Of a DNA stretch of 64,000 bases, positions 35,278 through 49,308 are shown piece after piece. The stretch's first letter is position 1; every line of letters begins with the position of its first letter. The notes under the pieces are model-generated. The model worked only from the letters and a program-made list of their open reading frames with translations. It was not told where the DNA came from and searched no databases. The DNA comes from Cyclaneusma minus. Lineage: Eukaryota > Ascomycota > Leotiomycetes > Marthamycetales > Marthamycetaceae. Both the position numbers and the translations under genes were made by a program. Location: NCBI GenBank assembly GCA_037179335.1, contig JAKZHN010000009.1, forward strand, positions 434,001-498,000. Direction: 5' to 3'.

Positions 35278-38102
35278 AAAAATTTAAAAAATTTAATTAA
35301 TATACTGCTAAAAAATAGTAAAATTATTTATAAATTTAAAAAACAAAATATTATATTAAAATATTTTATAGCGAATTTAAAAAATTATAAATTGCTTGCT
35401 AGCGTTTTCCAAGCAAATACAATAAAACACTTGCTTAATATTAAATTTGGTAAAATAGGATTTTTTTAAATAAAAATAGCAAATATTTATTTTTGCAAAT
35501 GATTTTATTAAATTTGCAATAATTTATATAAAAGCGGAGTTTTTCTCCAAGCCTTTTAACAAATAAAATAAAAGCTGCAAAAAAAATTAATTTAATAATT
35601 GTTTTTTTATAATGCATAATTGCTTTATCGGTATAAAATATAGCGGAAAATAGCTTAGCTAAAATTTAAAGTTTTTTTAGCTCAGTTTTTATATTATAAA
35701 GATTATATAGCGGCAGGATATTAAAAGCTTTTTTAAAAAATTTATAGCATTAAAACTCCAAATAGTATAGCAGCCGCCGTTTTAATAGTTTTTTATTAAA
35801 AAGCTTTTAAGGCTTTTTAAAAGCAATAATTTTCTCAGTAATATATAAAAAATATATTTATGCTTTTTTAAATTTTTTTTAATTCTTTTTAGAAAATTGC
35901 GCTTTATATTTTAAGCGCTAATTTAGTAAATTTTAATATTTGGAAAAATTTGAAATTTTTTGTTTTAAAAAATAAATTTTAATTTAATAAATATAGGACT
36001 CTTATTAGCCAGTTTTTATTTTATAAATTTAAAAGCTTTGCGCATTGCAATACACTATATAAACGCCGCTTTAGGCATAAAAATTATTGTTTTAAATACT
36101 TTAAAAAAAGACTCCGCTTTGATTTTTTTATTCGCCACCAAGTTTAATTTATCTCTTTAAATTTTTATTTTTTCTGCGCTGGATTGCTTATTTTTGCTAT
36201 TCGATTTGCAAAGCCAATAAATTTTGCAATTATAAAAATTTAATAATATTTAATACTATTGCTGCTATTTAAATCCAAAAATTAAATTTTGATTTTTTAA
36301 ATTAATAATAAAAAAAGAATTTTTGAAAAAAATCTATTATTAATATTAAAATTTAAAAGAATATAAATAGTGATAAATCTTTTGCAATTTCTATTAAATT
36401 CACAAAATAATATTAATTCATTCAATTGCTAAATAAATGCTTTAAAGCCAGAAATGGCTTTAGCTATATTGTTATTTACAAAGTATAATAATTGGGCTTT
36501 ATTATTAATAAAAGTATTATATTAATTTAAAAAAATCTAAATTGCTAATATATATAATATTAAAAATCCTTTACCGCCAGTATAATTAGCCAAATTTATT
36601 AATATTATATTAATTAAATTGGCAACTTCGTTTAAAAAAGAGATTTTGTTTAAACGCCGTTTTTTTCCAAAAATTTAAAAGCTAAATAATAATTAAAATC
36701 GGGATTAATTTAATTAATATAGTTTTTTTAACAGGCTTATTGAATTTAAAACAATTAAAAGCCCAGTGCTTAATACTATTGCATTTATAATATTAATTAT
36801 AAATCGCCTTTTTATTATTATTATTATTAAATTATTAAAATCCTTTACGGCTATTCCAATAGCCCTTTTTACAAAGCCGTTTTTAATATTTTTTGCAATT
36901 AAATTCAAAATCTCGATTTTATTGGCTTTTTTGCTTTTTGCAAAATAATTGAAATTGTTTATATTATATTAATTATTTTCTTTACCCCTATTATTGCGAC
37001 TATTAAAATTGAATTTGCATTTTTTTTAAAATAAATTTTAATACAAATATCCAATATGCAAATGGCATTATAATATAGAATTTTGGCTTTTTTAAAAAAA
37101 TTGCAAATATAAAAAATATGGGCAATTGCATGCATTAAATCAAAAAAAGATTGAATTAATTTTTTTTATAAATATTAATATTAAATATATTTTCCAATTA
37201 ACCATTGCAATAAAAATCTATAAAGAAAATTTTAAATTCTTTATTTTAATATATATAGAATATTAAATAAAAGCGGCAAATACTATCACGCTTAATAAAA
37301 AAATTGAAAAAAATATAAAAAATATATATATATTGCTTTTTTAATTTTAAACAGATTTTTTTTTAAAAACGCTATAGCAAAGCTAAAAAATCCAATTGGT
37401 TTTCTTTTTAATTTAAAATATAATATGGGCTATAATAGCGGCAGCAATAGAAAAGCAATTAGCATTAATAATTAATTTGGTTTTTATATCAATATATTAA
37501 ATTTTAATTTGGATTTAAAGCCATTTTTTTAAAAAGAAATCAATAAAGCTTAATAAAAAAGCAAAACTAATATAAATTATTATTTTAAAAGCCGGGAGGG
37601 CTATTATTATTATTAGGATTATTATTAAGAAAATCTTTATTGCTATTGCTATTATTTTTAGCGGCGGCTTTGCGAATTTTATTAATATTAGCAAAGCATT
37701 TAAATTAAATTGCAAAAGAAGCAAAGATTTTCTTAATTTTATAAATAGCAATGCAAAAAATACAAAATTTATTATAATTTATTTTAAACCGCATTTAAAA
37801 ATTGCTTTTATTAAAAGCACCAGGCATTTTTAATATATCAAATATTTTAAACTTTTAAAAATTAGCATTTAGTCCCAAAAACTATTAGTATAAAATATTT
37901 AATTTGTTTTTAATTCAAATTTTGAAAATAGCATTTTATCAAAAGCGATTATTAGAAATTTAAAAACTGCTATTACAATTATTGCAAAAAGTTGAAAAAA
38001 ACAATTGCTAGGCCTTTATTGCAAAGCTAATAATTTAAGCTTATTTAAGAAATTAAGGAATAAAAAATGAAAAATAAATTAATTAATAATAGCAATAGAA
38101 TT

Positions 38103-38296
38103 ATTACAAGCTAAATTCGGGATTTTAGCTAAAACTAGGATATAGACTATTATTTGTAAATATCTATTGCTATAAAAAGAGAAAGGGCTTTTCGACTATT
38201 GTGAGAATTAAATTTAGTAATTGTATAGCATATAAACCACACTAAGGCTCTCTCGGCTAGCTAGCCGGGGAGAGCTTTTGGTCCGGGGCCGTTATA
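38103..38296 (-). repeat. 5' LTR of the nested gypsy element
   Basis: It is the partner of 32305-32500. The outer end GTTATA corresponds to a minus-strand TATAAC start (TGTAAC before mutation). TTAAT follows at 38297-38301. Confidence 0.88.
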
Positions 38297-38732
38297 TTAA
38301 TAATATCAAACCTTAATTTCCCTTAATTCTAATTTATTATTATTTAAATTCTTAAACCATGCCTATTTTAATTAAAAAATAATAATAAATAGCCTAAAAA
38401 AATAGCGTAATTAAAAGGTTAGCTATTTTTTTTTGCTAATAATATAATTAAGCTTAATAAACTTCTTTTTTTAAGCTTAGTAAAACCATATATAACAAAT
38501 ATTTATATACTTAATGCATTGCTAAACCCTGGCCTTTTAAACAATTAAATCCGTAAATATATTATTTGCAAAAAAAAGGAAATTAAATTATGGCCTATAT
38601 AGCCAATTTTAATTAGAAATTTTTATGCCTAAAAGTCTTTCTAATTAATTTCATTTAAAGCATATAGTTTAAATTTTGTAAAGCTTAAAAAAACAAAATT
38701 TTATTTTCTGGATTTTTAAAAAATTAAAGCAT

Positions 38733-39037
38733 TAGCCATTATTAAAATAAATTTACTATAAAACGCATGTATATCTTAATTTTTAGTATAGTTAGTATTT
38801 AAATAGCGTATTTTATTTAATTAATTAATCCAAACCTTTCCTTTACTAATATTGTATATTAATCCATAAAGCCGTAAATTTTGGCTATTTAAAAATCAAA
38901 TATAACGGCGAGGAAATTCGAATCCCGGACATATATAAATTGATTTTACATATTACCGTTAAGCCAAAAGCATACCATATTAATTCCTAAACGGAAATCA
39001 ATAAGCCAACTCTATTTTTAAATTTGGGGCCGTGACA
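38733..39037 (-). repeat. Probable solo LTR inserted in the copia reverse transcriptase
   Basis: On the minus strand it starts TGTCACGGCCCC at 39037, a classic Ty3/gypsy LTR start. AGCAT is found just outside both proposed ends (38728-38732 and 39038-39042), a possible 5-bp target duplication. It lies immediately after the copia RT segment ending FFNA. It contains A-box-like (TGGCTTAACGG) and B-box-like (GGGATTCGAAT) words on the same strand, but an acceptor stem does not form, so this is not a tRNA gene. The inner end is uncertain because A/T-rich sequence yields chance matches. Confidence 0.5.
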
Positions 39038-39049
39038 AGCATTAAAAAA

Positions 39050-39260
39050 AGCTATTATTGCATTTATTCAATATACCAGCCAATTTTTAATAATTATAAA
39101 AACTATGAAAATCCTTAAAAAGGCTAATTTAATAATACCGGTATAGATTTTAACATAATCTTTGCCAAAATTTTTAAAAAACCCTTAGTTACCTATTTAG
39201 CTTTATAAAGGCTATTCTCTTTAATAATATATATTTAATATTTTTTAAAAATAAATCTAT
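39050..39260 (-). pseudogene. Decayed copia reverse-transcriptase N-terminal region
   Basis: The minus strand reads LYKAK.VTKGFLK, then FGKDYVKIYTGIIK, LAFLRIFIVF and IKNWLVY. It matches the Ty1/copia block KARLVAKGF...DY.E.(F/Y)(A/S)PV.K...(I/L)R......H QMDV. Stops interrupt it. It identifies the outer element as copia and fixes its orientation. Confidence 0.75.
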
Positions 39261-42200
39261 TAATTTTTTTAATTGCGAATTTATAAACCAGGCGCTAAAT
39301 CTTATTTAATTAAGAAAAACTAAATTTCTAATTTATAGCTTTTTTCCATTTATTTTATTTAAAATATTAAATAGCTTTAGTATAATTATAGGAAATATTT
39401 AATTAGCTAAAAATATTTAAAATAGCATAGCAAATATATTGCTATTCCTTTTAAAAAGCCAGATAAACGTATTATTTCTCGTTAAAATACTTAATTTTGT
39501 ATTAATCTTTATTATTCCAAATATTAAATTTTATATCCGGCTAAAAAAAAATCTTTCTAATTAATAAACTAGCTTTAAACTGCTTAAAGGCAAATTTAAA
39601 TGGCTTAGCAAAAGTAACCAAAATATTTGGCTATCGCGTTTTTAATTGCAAAAATATAATTTATTCCTTCTCCAAATTAAAAATGGAATTAAGGATATTA
39701 AACCTAATTTCCGGAAATATTATATATTTTAATATAGCTATTTTTCCTAAATTATAATAACCATAATTTATAAAATTATTTATAATTGGTTTTTTTAATA
39801 TTGCCTTAGCCTATAAATCAAATTATATAGCTAAATTAAATATAAAAGTTGCATTAAAAATCCAACTAAAATTAAAACGTTTATAAAATCCAAATCCTTT
39901 ATTCTTTAATTGGCTATTTAAAAATTGCGAAAAATTATTAAAATAGCGGATATATTTATTAAATATAATATAATATCAGCAAAAAGGAAAACTGCCCGGC
40001 GCGGGCCGATATTTCCAAAATCGCCAATGCCCTCGTCGGAATTCGGCAGAATTTCGGCAGGATTTTGGCGTATATTTATTGGAATTATTAAGCCTATTAA
40101 AATAATTTAAATTTTATAAATAATACATTTTTATAATTTATATTATATTTGTATTTAAGCAATTGCTATATAATAATTTCCAATCAATTCTTTTTAATTA
40201 CGGCCTAATATTGCTAAAAATTTATATATTAATTTAATAATTGCGCCCTATACATAGGGCATAAATGCAGCTATAAGCAAAGGGCGCAAATGCAATTATA
40301 ATTTAGAAAAAGGCATTATTATATATATATATTTATTATTATTTGCTTTTTTTTTGCCTTTGTATATATATATTTTACTATATTTTTAAGCCTTTTTATA
40401 TTTTTGTTTAATTATTACCAGCCTTTATTATTTATTTCCTTTGTTTTTTTGCCGCTTTTATTAGCTTTTTTATATTTTATATATTGCTATTTTAATTTTT
40501 ATTAATTCTTATTATAATTATCTATTATTATTGATTTTTATATTATTTAATATATATATTTGTTTTTCAGCTTTTGCTATAAGCTTTTTTTTTGAGTTTT
40601 TGAGTTTTATTTTTAAATTTTTAAATTTTTATTAAAGCCTTGTATTATTACCTTAAATAAGCTTTAATTCCAGCATTTGGCCTAGGTTTTAAATATATTT
40701 GCGGCATTCTTAAACTTTCCGGATTAGATTATTATTTTTTAAACTTGGTAAATTAATTCTTAAATATATAAAAAATTAAATTTTTTTAATTAAATTTTTA
40801 TTTTTTTAATTAAATTTTTATTTTTTTTAGCAAATTTATTCGCAGCTTTCTAAGCCTTAAATGTTATATTAAAATTGTTTATATTAAGCGAAAATCTATT
40901 ATTAATAATATAAAGGGCAAAAGCTGTTGTATTTAATAGCATTTTTAAATGATTATAGCCTTTAAGCTTGCGAATATATTATTTGTTATTATTTTTACCT
41001 CTTTGGCGTTGCTGGAATCTAATTTTAAGCCAGTAATAAAAATCCAGATTTTAATTTATTATATTTAATGCGGCAATTAAAATAAGTATATTTATAGGTA
41101 TATTTTTAATATTGAAAAAATCGCCAAAATCAAATATAATATTAATAATTGAAATAATCTATTAAGCAATTTAGAAAAAGGCAAATAACGAAAAGCAATT
41201 TTTTGGCGAAAAAAAGGGTTTTATTAAAATAAAAATATATAAAAATAAGGTTTAATTATATATTATTGGCTAAAATATACTAGACCAAGATTTTCCTTAC
41301 AAAGATTTGTTTTATAATTATTATTAAAATTGGTATTAGTAATACAGGGTTTAATAAGAGTTTTTCATTTTTTATTAAAAAATATTGCTTTATATATTAA
41401 AAATAAAAAATATTTATATAAAATTTAAAAAGCTTTAAAAGACTAAAAAATAATTAGTCAATAAATTTATATATTATATAAATTATGATAATATTTTTTA
41501 TTAAATATTAGTATAAAAGCTTAGGCTATATAAAAAAATGATTTTTTTAATATAATTAGCGGGCAAAATAAAGGGTAGTTTATTGGTAAATTTATAGCAT
41601 TTATTTCTTTTTTAGATTTTTATTTAATATAAGCGCATTAAAATATATTTAGTATATTTATTATTTATAAATTGCTTTAAAAAGTTATTGTATTTAAATA
41701 TTTATACTATTTTAATTTAAGAACTTTTTAATAATATACCTGCGCGATATTTATTTATAATACAAGCTAATAAGCTTTTAAATATATATTTTATTAAAAA
41801 GCTTATTTCGCTTTAATAAATTAATATTGCCTAAATAATATAAGCTATTTTTTACCAATTGTATAAGCATAAATTACTGCCGCTTTAATATATTTTTATT
41901 ATATAATTTTTATTTTTTAGCCTTTTATTTAAATATAAATGAAGAATTACCGGTTTTTAAATTCTAACAGCCTTTTTTTAAAGCATTTGGCTATTATTAT
42001 TTAATGCTTTTAATAGCCGCAATTAAAGCTGATATAATTATTTTTATATTTAATATTGCTATTATATATAATGCTTTATGTTTTGTATAATAAATGCTAT
42101 TTATTTAAATATAACGCTTGCGGGAAATTATTAAAAAAAATGCCTTTTTAAAAAGGCAGCTTATTTTTAAAAATTATTAAATTAAAGCTTGGCCGAATAA

Positions 42201-45200
42201 ATATAGCAAAAAAAGCAAGGCTTTTTAATAAAGGGCGAATTAAAATAAATTATAAAATTATAAAGCTTTTAATTAAAAATGGCTAAAAGATTCTAAAAAA
42301 GGTGGTATTTAAAAAAAACTATAATTGAATATAAATAAAATTAATATGGGAAAAAGCCGAAAAGCCAAGGTATTTAAAAAAAAGGCCGGGCTTAAAAAGA
42401 AAGCTATAACCTAATATAAAAGGCGAGAATAAAATAAAAAAAGGCTTAGTAATAATATATATAAAATCCCAATTTATTTAAATAAATATAATTTGGTGTA
42501 AAAAAGTTTTTGCTGCTAATAAAGAATATTTGGCCAAATATTATAAAAGAGAAAAGCAATTGTATAAAAACGGATAATTATTATAAATAATATTTTAATA
42601 AGGCATTATAAAAGAAAAGACGAATTTAAATAATCGCAATTAAATAAAAGATTTTTAAAAACTTTAATAGGCCTCTAAATATAAAATAAAGTAAATAGTT
42701 TAAAATAAAATAAAGAATTGAATGATTTTATATTTAATTCATAGAACAAAATTGGAAATTTAATTTATTTAAAATTTAAATATTTATTAAATACTTATTT
42801 TATTGCTTATAATATGCCTTTATAGTTAATTTTGCTAAAAGAAATTAATTTAGGGCATTATATTTGTAAAAATAATTTATATAATTTTAATAATATCGTA
42901 TATAAATTTGGGAAAATAAATAAATAATAATATAAAAATATATTTATAAAGCATAGCCGTATTAAATGCTTATAAAACAAAATATAAAATTTATATAAAA
43001 GCATAATGCAGCTATTAAGAATAAAAAAATAAAAGAATACGCTATTAGCCAATAATAAAAATTCTATATAATTAATGCTTTTTCTCGCTTTTTTACCTGC
43101 TTTTTTATTTATTTATTATGCTTTTTCTAGCTATTTAAAAATGCAAATGCAATATTAATTATATAAAATATTATATAAGTTTTTATTTAAAATAAAAAAG
43201 CAATAATTTAATTTTTAAAAAGCTAATATAAAAAATATTTTTATATAACAATTTTTATTACTTAATAATGCGCGGTAATAACCAAATGCAATATAAGCAA
43301 AATTGGCAATTTAAAATATGAATATAAAAAAAGTAACTCGGATGAAATACCTAAAAATTAAATATTATTAATAAAGCTAATAGCAATAACAAAAATAATG
43401 AATAATAAATATTATAATTACTTTAGCCTATTTTAATTAAATAATATTAAAATATATTGGTGGCGAATTTAAAAGCATTGAAATTAATGACAAAAATCAA
43501 TTTTATTTAAAAATTAATATAATAATTAATATATATATTTTTTAAAAAATTGCTTATAATGGTTAAAAGCTAATATAAAAAAAGCAATTTTACTTATAGG
43601 CAGTCCTTATTATTAATCTGCAAATTTAATATTTTTAAAAATTAAAATAAATTCTAGGCCTAGGGATTTAATAAGCGCCGCAAAATTAAAATAGCTATAT
43701 CAAAATTATAAAATTAAGAAAATATTCTTTTAAATATATGATTTTTAAGCGTAGTTTTAAAAATTAAGAATAAGCGTAATTGTTTTATTTAGAAAAAATA
43801 TTTAATATATTAAATTTATTATTAATATAAAATTTAAATAGCTAATAAAAAATTAAAGGCAAATAAAAGTAATTTTGCCTTTTTTAAAATTTTATAAAAT
43901 AGCAAAAAGTAAATTGGATTTGGTAAATAAAAAGCGGCTAAAATATGTATTAAATAATTTAAATATTATACATATTTAATATTAGCAAGCTAGCTAAATA
44001 ATAAAAACGGTATAAAATTTAATATATATATTAATTTAAATAAAATAATGTGTAAAAATAGCAAAAGAAATATAATTGCATATATTAAATATTAATTAAG
44101 CTAATACTATTCTGCTAAATAAGCTAAAAATATAAATAATATTTATAATAAATAAATTTCATAAATTAAATAAAATATAAAAAAACTAATTAGCTTGCTT
44201 ATATTTAAATATAGGCTTAAATTTCAAAAAAATAATAATAATTAATAGCAATAATCTATAAAGAGCAAAAATTATATTATTAAATGGCGGCTGGGAAACA
44301 AAAGAATATATATTATAAAAAGGTTTGAAAAAACAAAAGGATTTTTAATAAATAATAGAGGCTAGGCTATAGCAAATTTATATTTAAAGCTATAAAAAAT
44401 GCTTTATTGGTTTTTAATATTAATAATAAAATTTTAGGGTAATTTAAATATATACAAAAGTATTTTTATTCGTTATATATAAAAATAATAATATTAATAT
44501 TAGCGCTAATATTATATTTTATTTAAAAAATATTGAAAAATTATAATAAAGCTAATATTTTAATATTAATATTTAAAATTATACTATTTATAATATTATT
44601 GATTTAAATAAATTAATTTAAAATAATAGGAATGAATATTAATATAAATAATAATTAAAATACATTTAACTGATTTAAACAAAATACTATGCTTTTATAT
44701 TTAATTAAAAGGCTTAATAAAATATTTTAATTCAAAGCTGGCGCCGAAAACATTATTATACCGGTATAAAATAATTTTAGCAAAATTATAAACAATCTTA
44801 ATAATATTAACAAAAATAAAGAAAATCATAGAAATATATTTATATTATATAGCAAGGCTTGGATTTATTAATTATCCATTAATAAAAAATATTGCAAAAT
44901 TTAAAGCAATATAAAAATATGTTAAAAATATTAAAAAAGAGCGGATTAAAATTAATAAATAAATTATATATTTAAAAACAATATTTATTATTAATATATA
45001 TTTTATTTAAATTAAAAATATTGCCTTCAATATTAAGGAATAGGTGCAATAGCTACCGTAGAGGTGGTCACGTGGCACTCCGCTTAGTTAGAACGGGGTT
45101 AGCGTCTCCCACAAATTGAATATCTACAATTTAGAGACGCTTTTAATTTAGAATCTCGAGCAATTAATACAACGTTTTATTCACCCTTATAACCAGCGTT

Positions 45201-48200
45201 TTATATTAGGTTATACCAAATTAAACGCATTTTTTCTCAATATTTAATAATAATAAGCGCTAAAAATCGGGGAAAGTTTATAAAGCCTAAGGGCAATAAA
45301 AATAATAATAAGCTTTATAATAAAAAAGCCAATATAATAAGCTAAATAATATAAATTTTTAAAATATTATACTAAATTAATAATAGGCTAAAAATAATAA
45401 AATTTATAATAATAATAATGGCGCTATTATTATATAAAATGCTTTATAGATTAATTATAATAAAAAAACGCTAAAACATACATATTTAAAGCGCTTTGAA
45501 AAAGCGCCAAAAAATATGCAATTGAAACGCTTTAAAAAAAACGGCAAAATAAAAAAAATATAATCATAAATATTTGCGCCCGTTTTTCAAAATTAAATAT
45601 ACATTATTTTTCTAGCCAAAAAATATATTAATATAATATATACATAATTTCTATAAAATTTTATTTTTTAATGCATTTAAAATTAGGCTTTAAATAATAA
45701 AATTAAAAATTAAAACAAAATTAATGCCAAATAGAAAATAATATATATAGCAATATTAAAGGGTTTTTATATATATATATAAAAAATATATGTATTATTA
45801 TTTAATTAATAAAATGCAATAAATTAAATCTAGTTTTTATTATACTAATTATGCATAATTAATAAATAAAGCTTTTATATATTAGCGATAATAAAAATAT
45901 AACAAAAGTATAAAAAAAACGCTTTGCTATAAAATAAAATTAAGCCTAAATTAAAAATATTTTTGCAAGCGGATTTTATAGGTTTTTATAAATATTAATT
46001 AAATAAATAAATATAAATAAATATAAATTTTTAAAAAAGAATAGTTTATAAATTATATACTTTTATTGCTATTGCATTATTTAATTTATAATATAAATTA
46101 TTGCTAAATAATTTATTATAATTTTTAAAAACGGGCTTAATAATAAAAGCTAATAGAAAAATTGAAATTAATAAATAAATTAAATTAGCAATATCTAAAT
46201 ATATTTGTTAATAGCAATAAATTTGTTAAAAATTAAAAATTCAAATAGCAATAATAGTGAAAATAAAAATATTAAAAATATTGGAATAAATAGAAAAAGT
46301 TATTTGAACCGGTTTTTTAATACCCATTTAATACCCGGCCGGCGCCCAATAACTGCCTATTGGGATTTTGGCGCGGCAAAAAATCCCTTTAATTTTAAAT
46401 TAGGCCGGCGAAGCCCTGAATTATCCGGACCCTTTGGACCCCTTTAATAGGCCCGTCGGGGACTTTTCCCTTTTGCTGATGAAAATATATAAATTATTTT
46501 CTTATATTTAAAAAAATAAATAATATAAATCCAAAAGCTTTAATAGCCTAATAAAATACCAAATTTAGCTTTAGCGGCAATTTTATTAGCTATTGTATTT
46601 TTTTAAAAAAATATAGGCAAATATTTAATATTCTAATATTTATAAATATAAAATATTAGGCTTAATAACCTTGCCGAATAAAAACTTTATAAACTTGCCT
46701 ATTAAAATTTAAAAGCTAAGCAAAGCTAAGGCCGTTTCATTATAAATATAAATAATCCCTTTTAAAATTAGATTTTAATAAAAATAAAGCTTTAAATATT
46801 TCAAATATATATATTTTTATTTTTCAATGCAAATTTCAATATTTTTTTTCAGCTATTTCATTTTATTTAAAAATATAAATATTGGTAATTCTCAAAATTT
46901 AACCGTTTTTGGCTGCATGAGCCTTAAATATTTTAATATTATATTTCATGCTATTATTCAGCCTTGAAATAGCAATTTTAAAGCCAAATTGCATTTTAAT
47001 ATAAGCAAAATATTAAATTATAATACCCTAGGCTTTAAATTTAATATCAAAGCTATAATATTTGCAAAAACGGGTTGAATTATTAATAAAAATAATTCCG
47101 TATTTGTTTTGGACTTTAAAATTTTTAATTTTAAATAAATTAATATAAATTTTTAAAAAAGATTATAAAGCCTTATTAGAGCTTTTTCTAAAAACGATTT
47201 ATTGGCTTTTGCCCAGTTTATAAAATATATCAAATTCCCTAAAATTCTTTTTAAAATTGCTTTTAATATTAATATTTTAAATAATAGCTCAAGTGTTTTT
47301 AATTCCATTATAAAAAATATGGCCTAATTTTTTAATACTAAAATTCCATATTTTTAAACTTTGCTTAAATTTTGAAAATACCGTATAAATTTTCGAATTT
47401 TAAAAAGCTTGCAAATTAAATTTTATAATTAATAATCCAAAAAGCCTTTAAATTATTGGCTAAATTTCGAATAAAACCATCCTTATTATTAAAATAATAA
47501 TAAAATTTCATTGCCTTTTTAAAAAACAAATTAAAGAAACTATTAATTAAATAAATATAATTTTATAAAAAAAACATTTTTAGAGCTGCTATTAAAAAAA
47601 TAATTAATTAAATAAGTATTATTATAATGGATGGCTATAGTAAATTCGTTAATAATTTTGTAAATCCTGGGCATTTTTATAGCCTTCCAAATAATAAATA
47701 GCTTTTTATAAATACAAATATAATAATTTATATTAATATCCAAAATTGAAAAAATTGAAAAAAATAAAATACCAGTATTAAAAAAGCATAAACGTTATTA
47801 TTTTTTATAAAAAAATAATTTTATTGCGTAAAAAATAACCGGTTAAATAAAATATAGCAATTGCGCTTTTTATTAATTTTTTTAAAATTATTACAAATTT
47901 TATTAAAAACCTTATTAGGATATTTAATCCAGCAAATATTGGCTGAATAGTATTTGCTATATATATTGCCATTAATAATAGGCCCTAAATTATTCCGGCC
48001 ATTATTCTTGGTTTTATTTTTATTTTTATAATTTTTAAAATAATTTCCATTATTTTTATTGCCATTAGTATTTTTTCCAAATCTAGTTTTTTTTTAAAAC
48101 AATTACTATTTTTAATTCTGTTTTTTTAAAGCTTACCACGCTGCTAAAACGCTAGCGTATAATTATTATAATTAGCTTTAAAAGCTTAATTCTCGACACT

Positions 48201-49308
48201 TTTATAAATATTGGTTAAATCAAGCTTATTTTTATTTTTAATTGTTTATGCATTAATGGAAATCCGATTTACCTAAATAAAATAAAATAACTAAAGCTTA
48301 GCAAAAAAAAATAGCAATAAAGCAATTGCCAAAATCGAGGCTTATATTCTTAAAGAAAAATATAAATAGCCTTAAAAGCAGTAATAAAATAGTTTATATT
48401 ATTAAAATCCTAAAGCTTAATTTTAAATAAACGCAAAATAGCAAAAATTTAAAATGCAAAGCCCTTTTTTTATAATATTTGCGGAAGATATTTTATTAAA
48501 TAGCGAAATCCTTAATACCTTGTAAAAATTCTATAAAATTATTTTTAATATAAGCGTGTAAACTAAATAATACCAGGGTATTATTTTGGGCCCAAATATC
48601 CTTTTGCTTAAGCGTTATAAAGTTATTAAATTTGCAAATGCCTTTAATATATTTAAAAAAATTGCGCGAAAAAAGCCAAATTTTAATAAATATAATTTAA
48701 ATTTTATAATTGGCGGGATTTTAAAAAATCTTTTTTCTAGAAAATAAAACAGCTTAAAAATGCAATATTGCATTATAGGAATTATTGATATTCGGGGCTT
48801 TCGAAAGCGGAAAAAAAATTGCTTAAATTTATAAATATAGAAAATTTATTTTAATTTTTGCGCGGGCGTAAAATAAATAGTATTTAAAAACTATTTAATA
48901 ATATACTATAATTAACTATATTAGCAATTTTCAAAATTAGCAATTAAACCTATAAAAGGGCTTGCTGAAAAATATGCTGCAAATTAAATTGCAAAAATAG
49001 AAATTTTAAGCTTTTTTAAATAAAAATTTAATTTTGCAAAAAGCAGTTTTTACAAAAAAATTAAACTTGCTAAAAAAGCTTAAGCATAAGCGCGCAAAAG
49101 TCTGCTAGAGCTTGGCAAAATAGCAGTTTTATTATAAACCTGCGTATTATTGCAAATAAGTAAAACTTGCAAAAGAACGGCAAAGGGTAAGTTTTGCAGC
49201 TTGCCAGGCTGCAGGAAGTGTTTGAATAAATTTGCAATTGATTGTAAAAAAAAAGTGAATTTAAAATATCAAAATTAAGGCGCAAAATTAAACGCCGGGC
49301 TTATAATC
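39260..49308. repeat. Unresolved decayed portion of the copia insertion
   Basis: About 10 kb, roughly twice what copia gag and integrase need, so further nested elements are likely. I could not read a protein family through the decay. Less decayed, GC-richer patches lie at about 39985-40080, 45030-45240 and 46310-46480. Short open frames (for example 46205-46447, 49070-49285) are chance. Confidence 0.6.
45030..45240. other. Less decayed patch, possible LTR remnant
   Basis: Normal-looking DNA with GGTCACGTGGCACTCC, GGGGTTAGCGTCTCCCAC and an imperfect repeat (GCGTCTC, GAGACGC). It then has a T-rich stretch with AACGTTTTATTCACCC, as in the R/U5 part of an LTR. No partner copy was found in the window. 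Confidence 0.3.

Larger units (their letters stand above)
32305..38296 (-). mobile_element. Ty3/gypsy LTR retrotransposon nested in the copia element
   Basis: LTRs of about 195 bp (32305-32500 and 38103-38296) share GGATATA.ACCACTATTT-like, CTCTCGGCTAGCTAGCC and CCGGGG.C.TTA words, with transition differences and one small indel. On the minus strand the LTR starts TGTAATGACCCCGG or TATAACGGCCCCGG, typical of Ty3/gypsy. A target duplication TTAAT flanks both ends (32300-32304 and 38297-38301). A polypurine tract, GCGAAAGGGGGATAC, abuts the 3' LTR. The minus strand at about 35277-35225 reads IYIVFMNNIFIYINR, the RT catalytic motif VVFIDDILIYSR with both Asp changed to Asn. The element is about 6.0 kb long and fully decayed. 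Confidence 0.9.

Noticed and set aside
38880..38990. Possible tRNA gene on the minus strand (A-box and B-box words)
   Set aside because: The acceptor stem does not form and the segment is part of a probable LTR. I kept it only as an observation.
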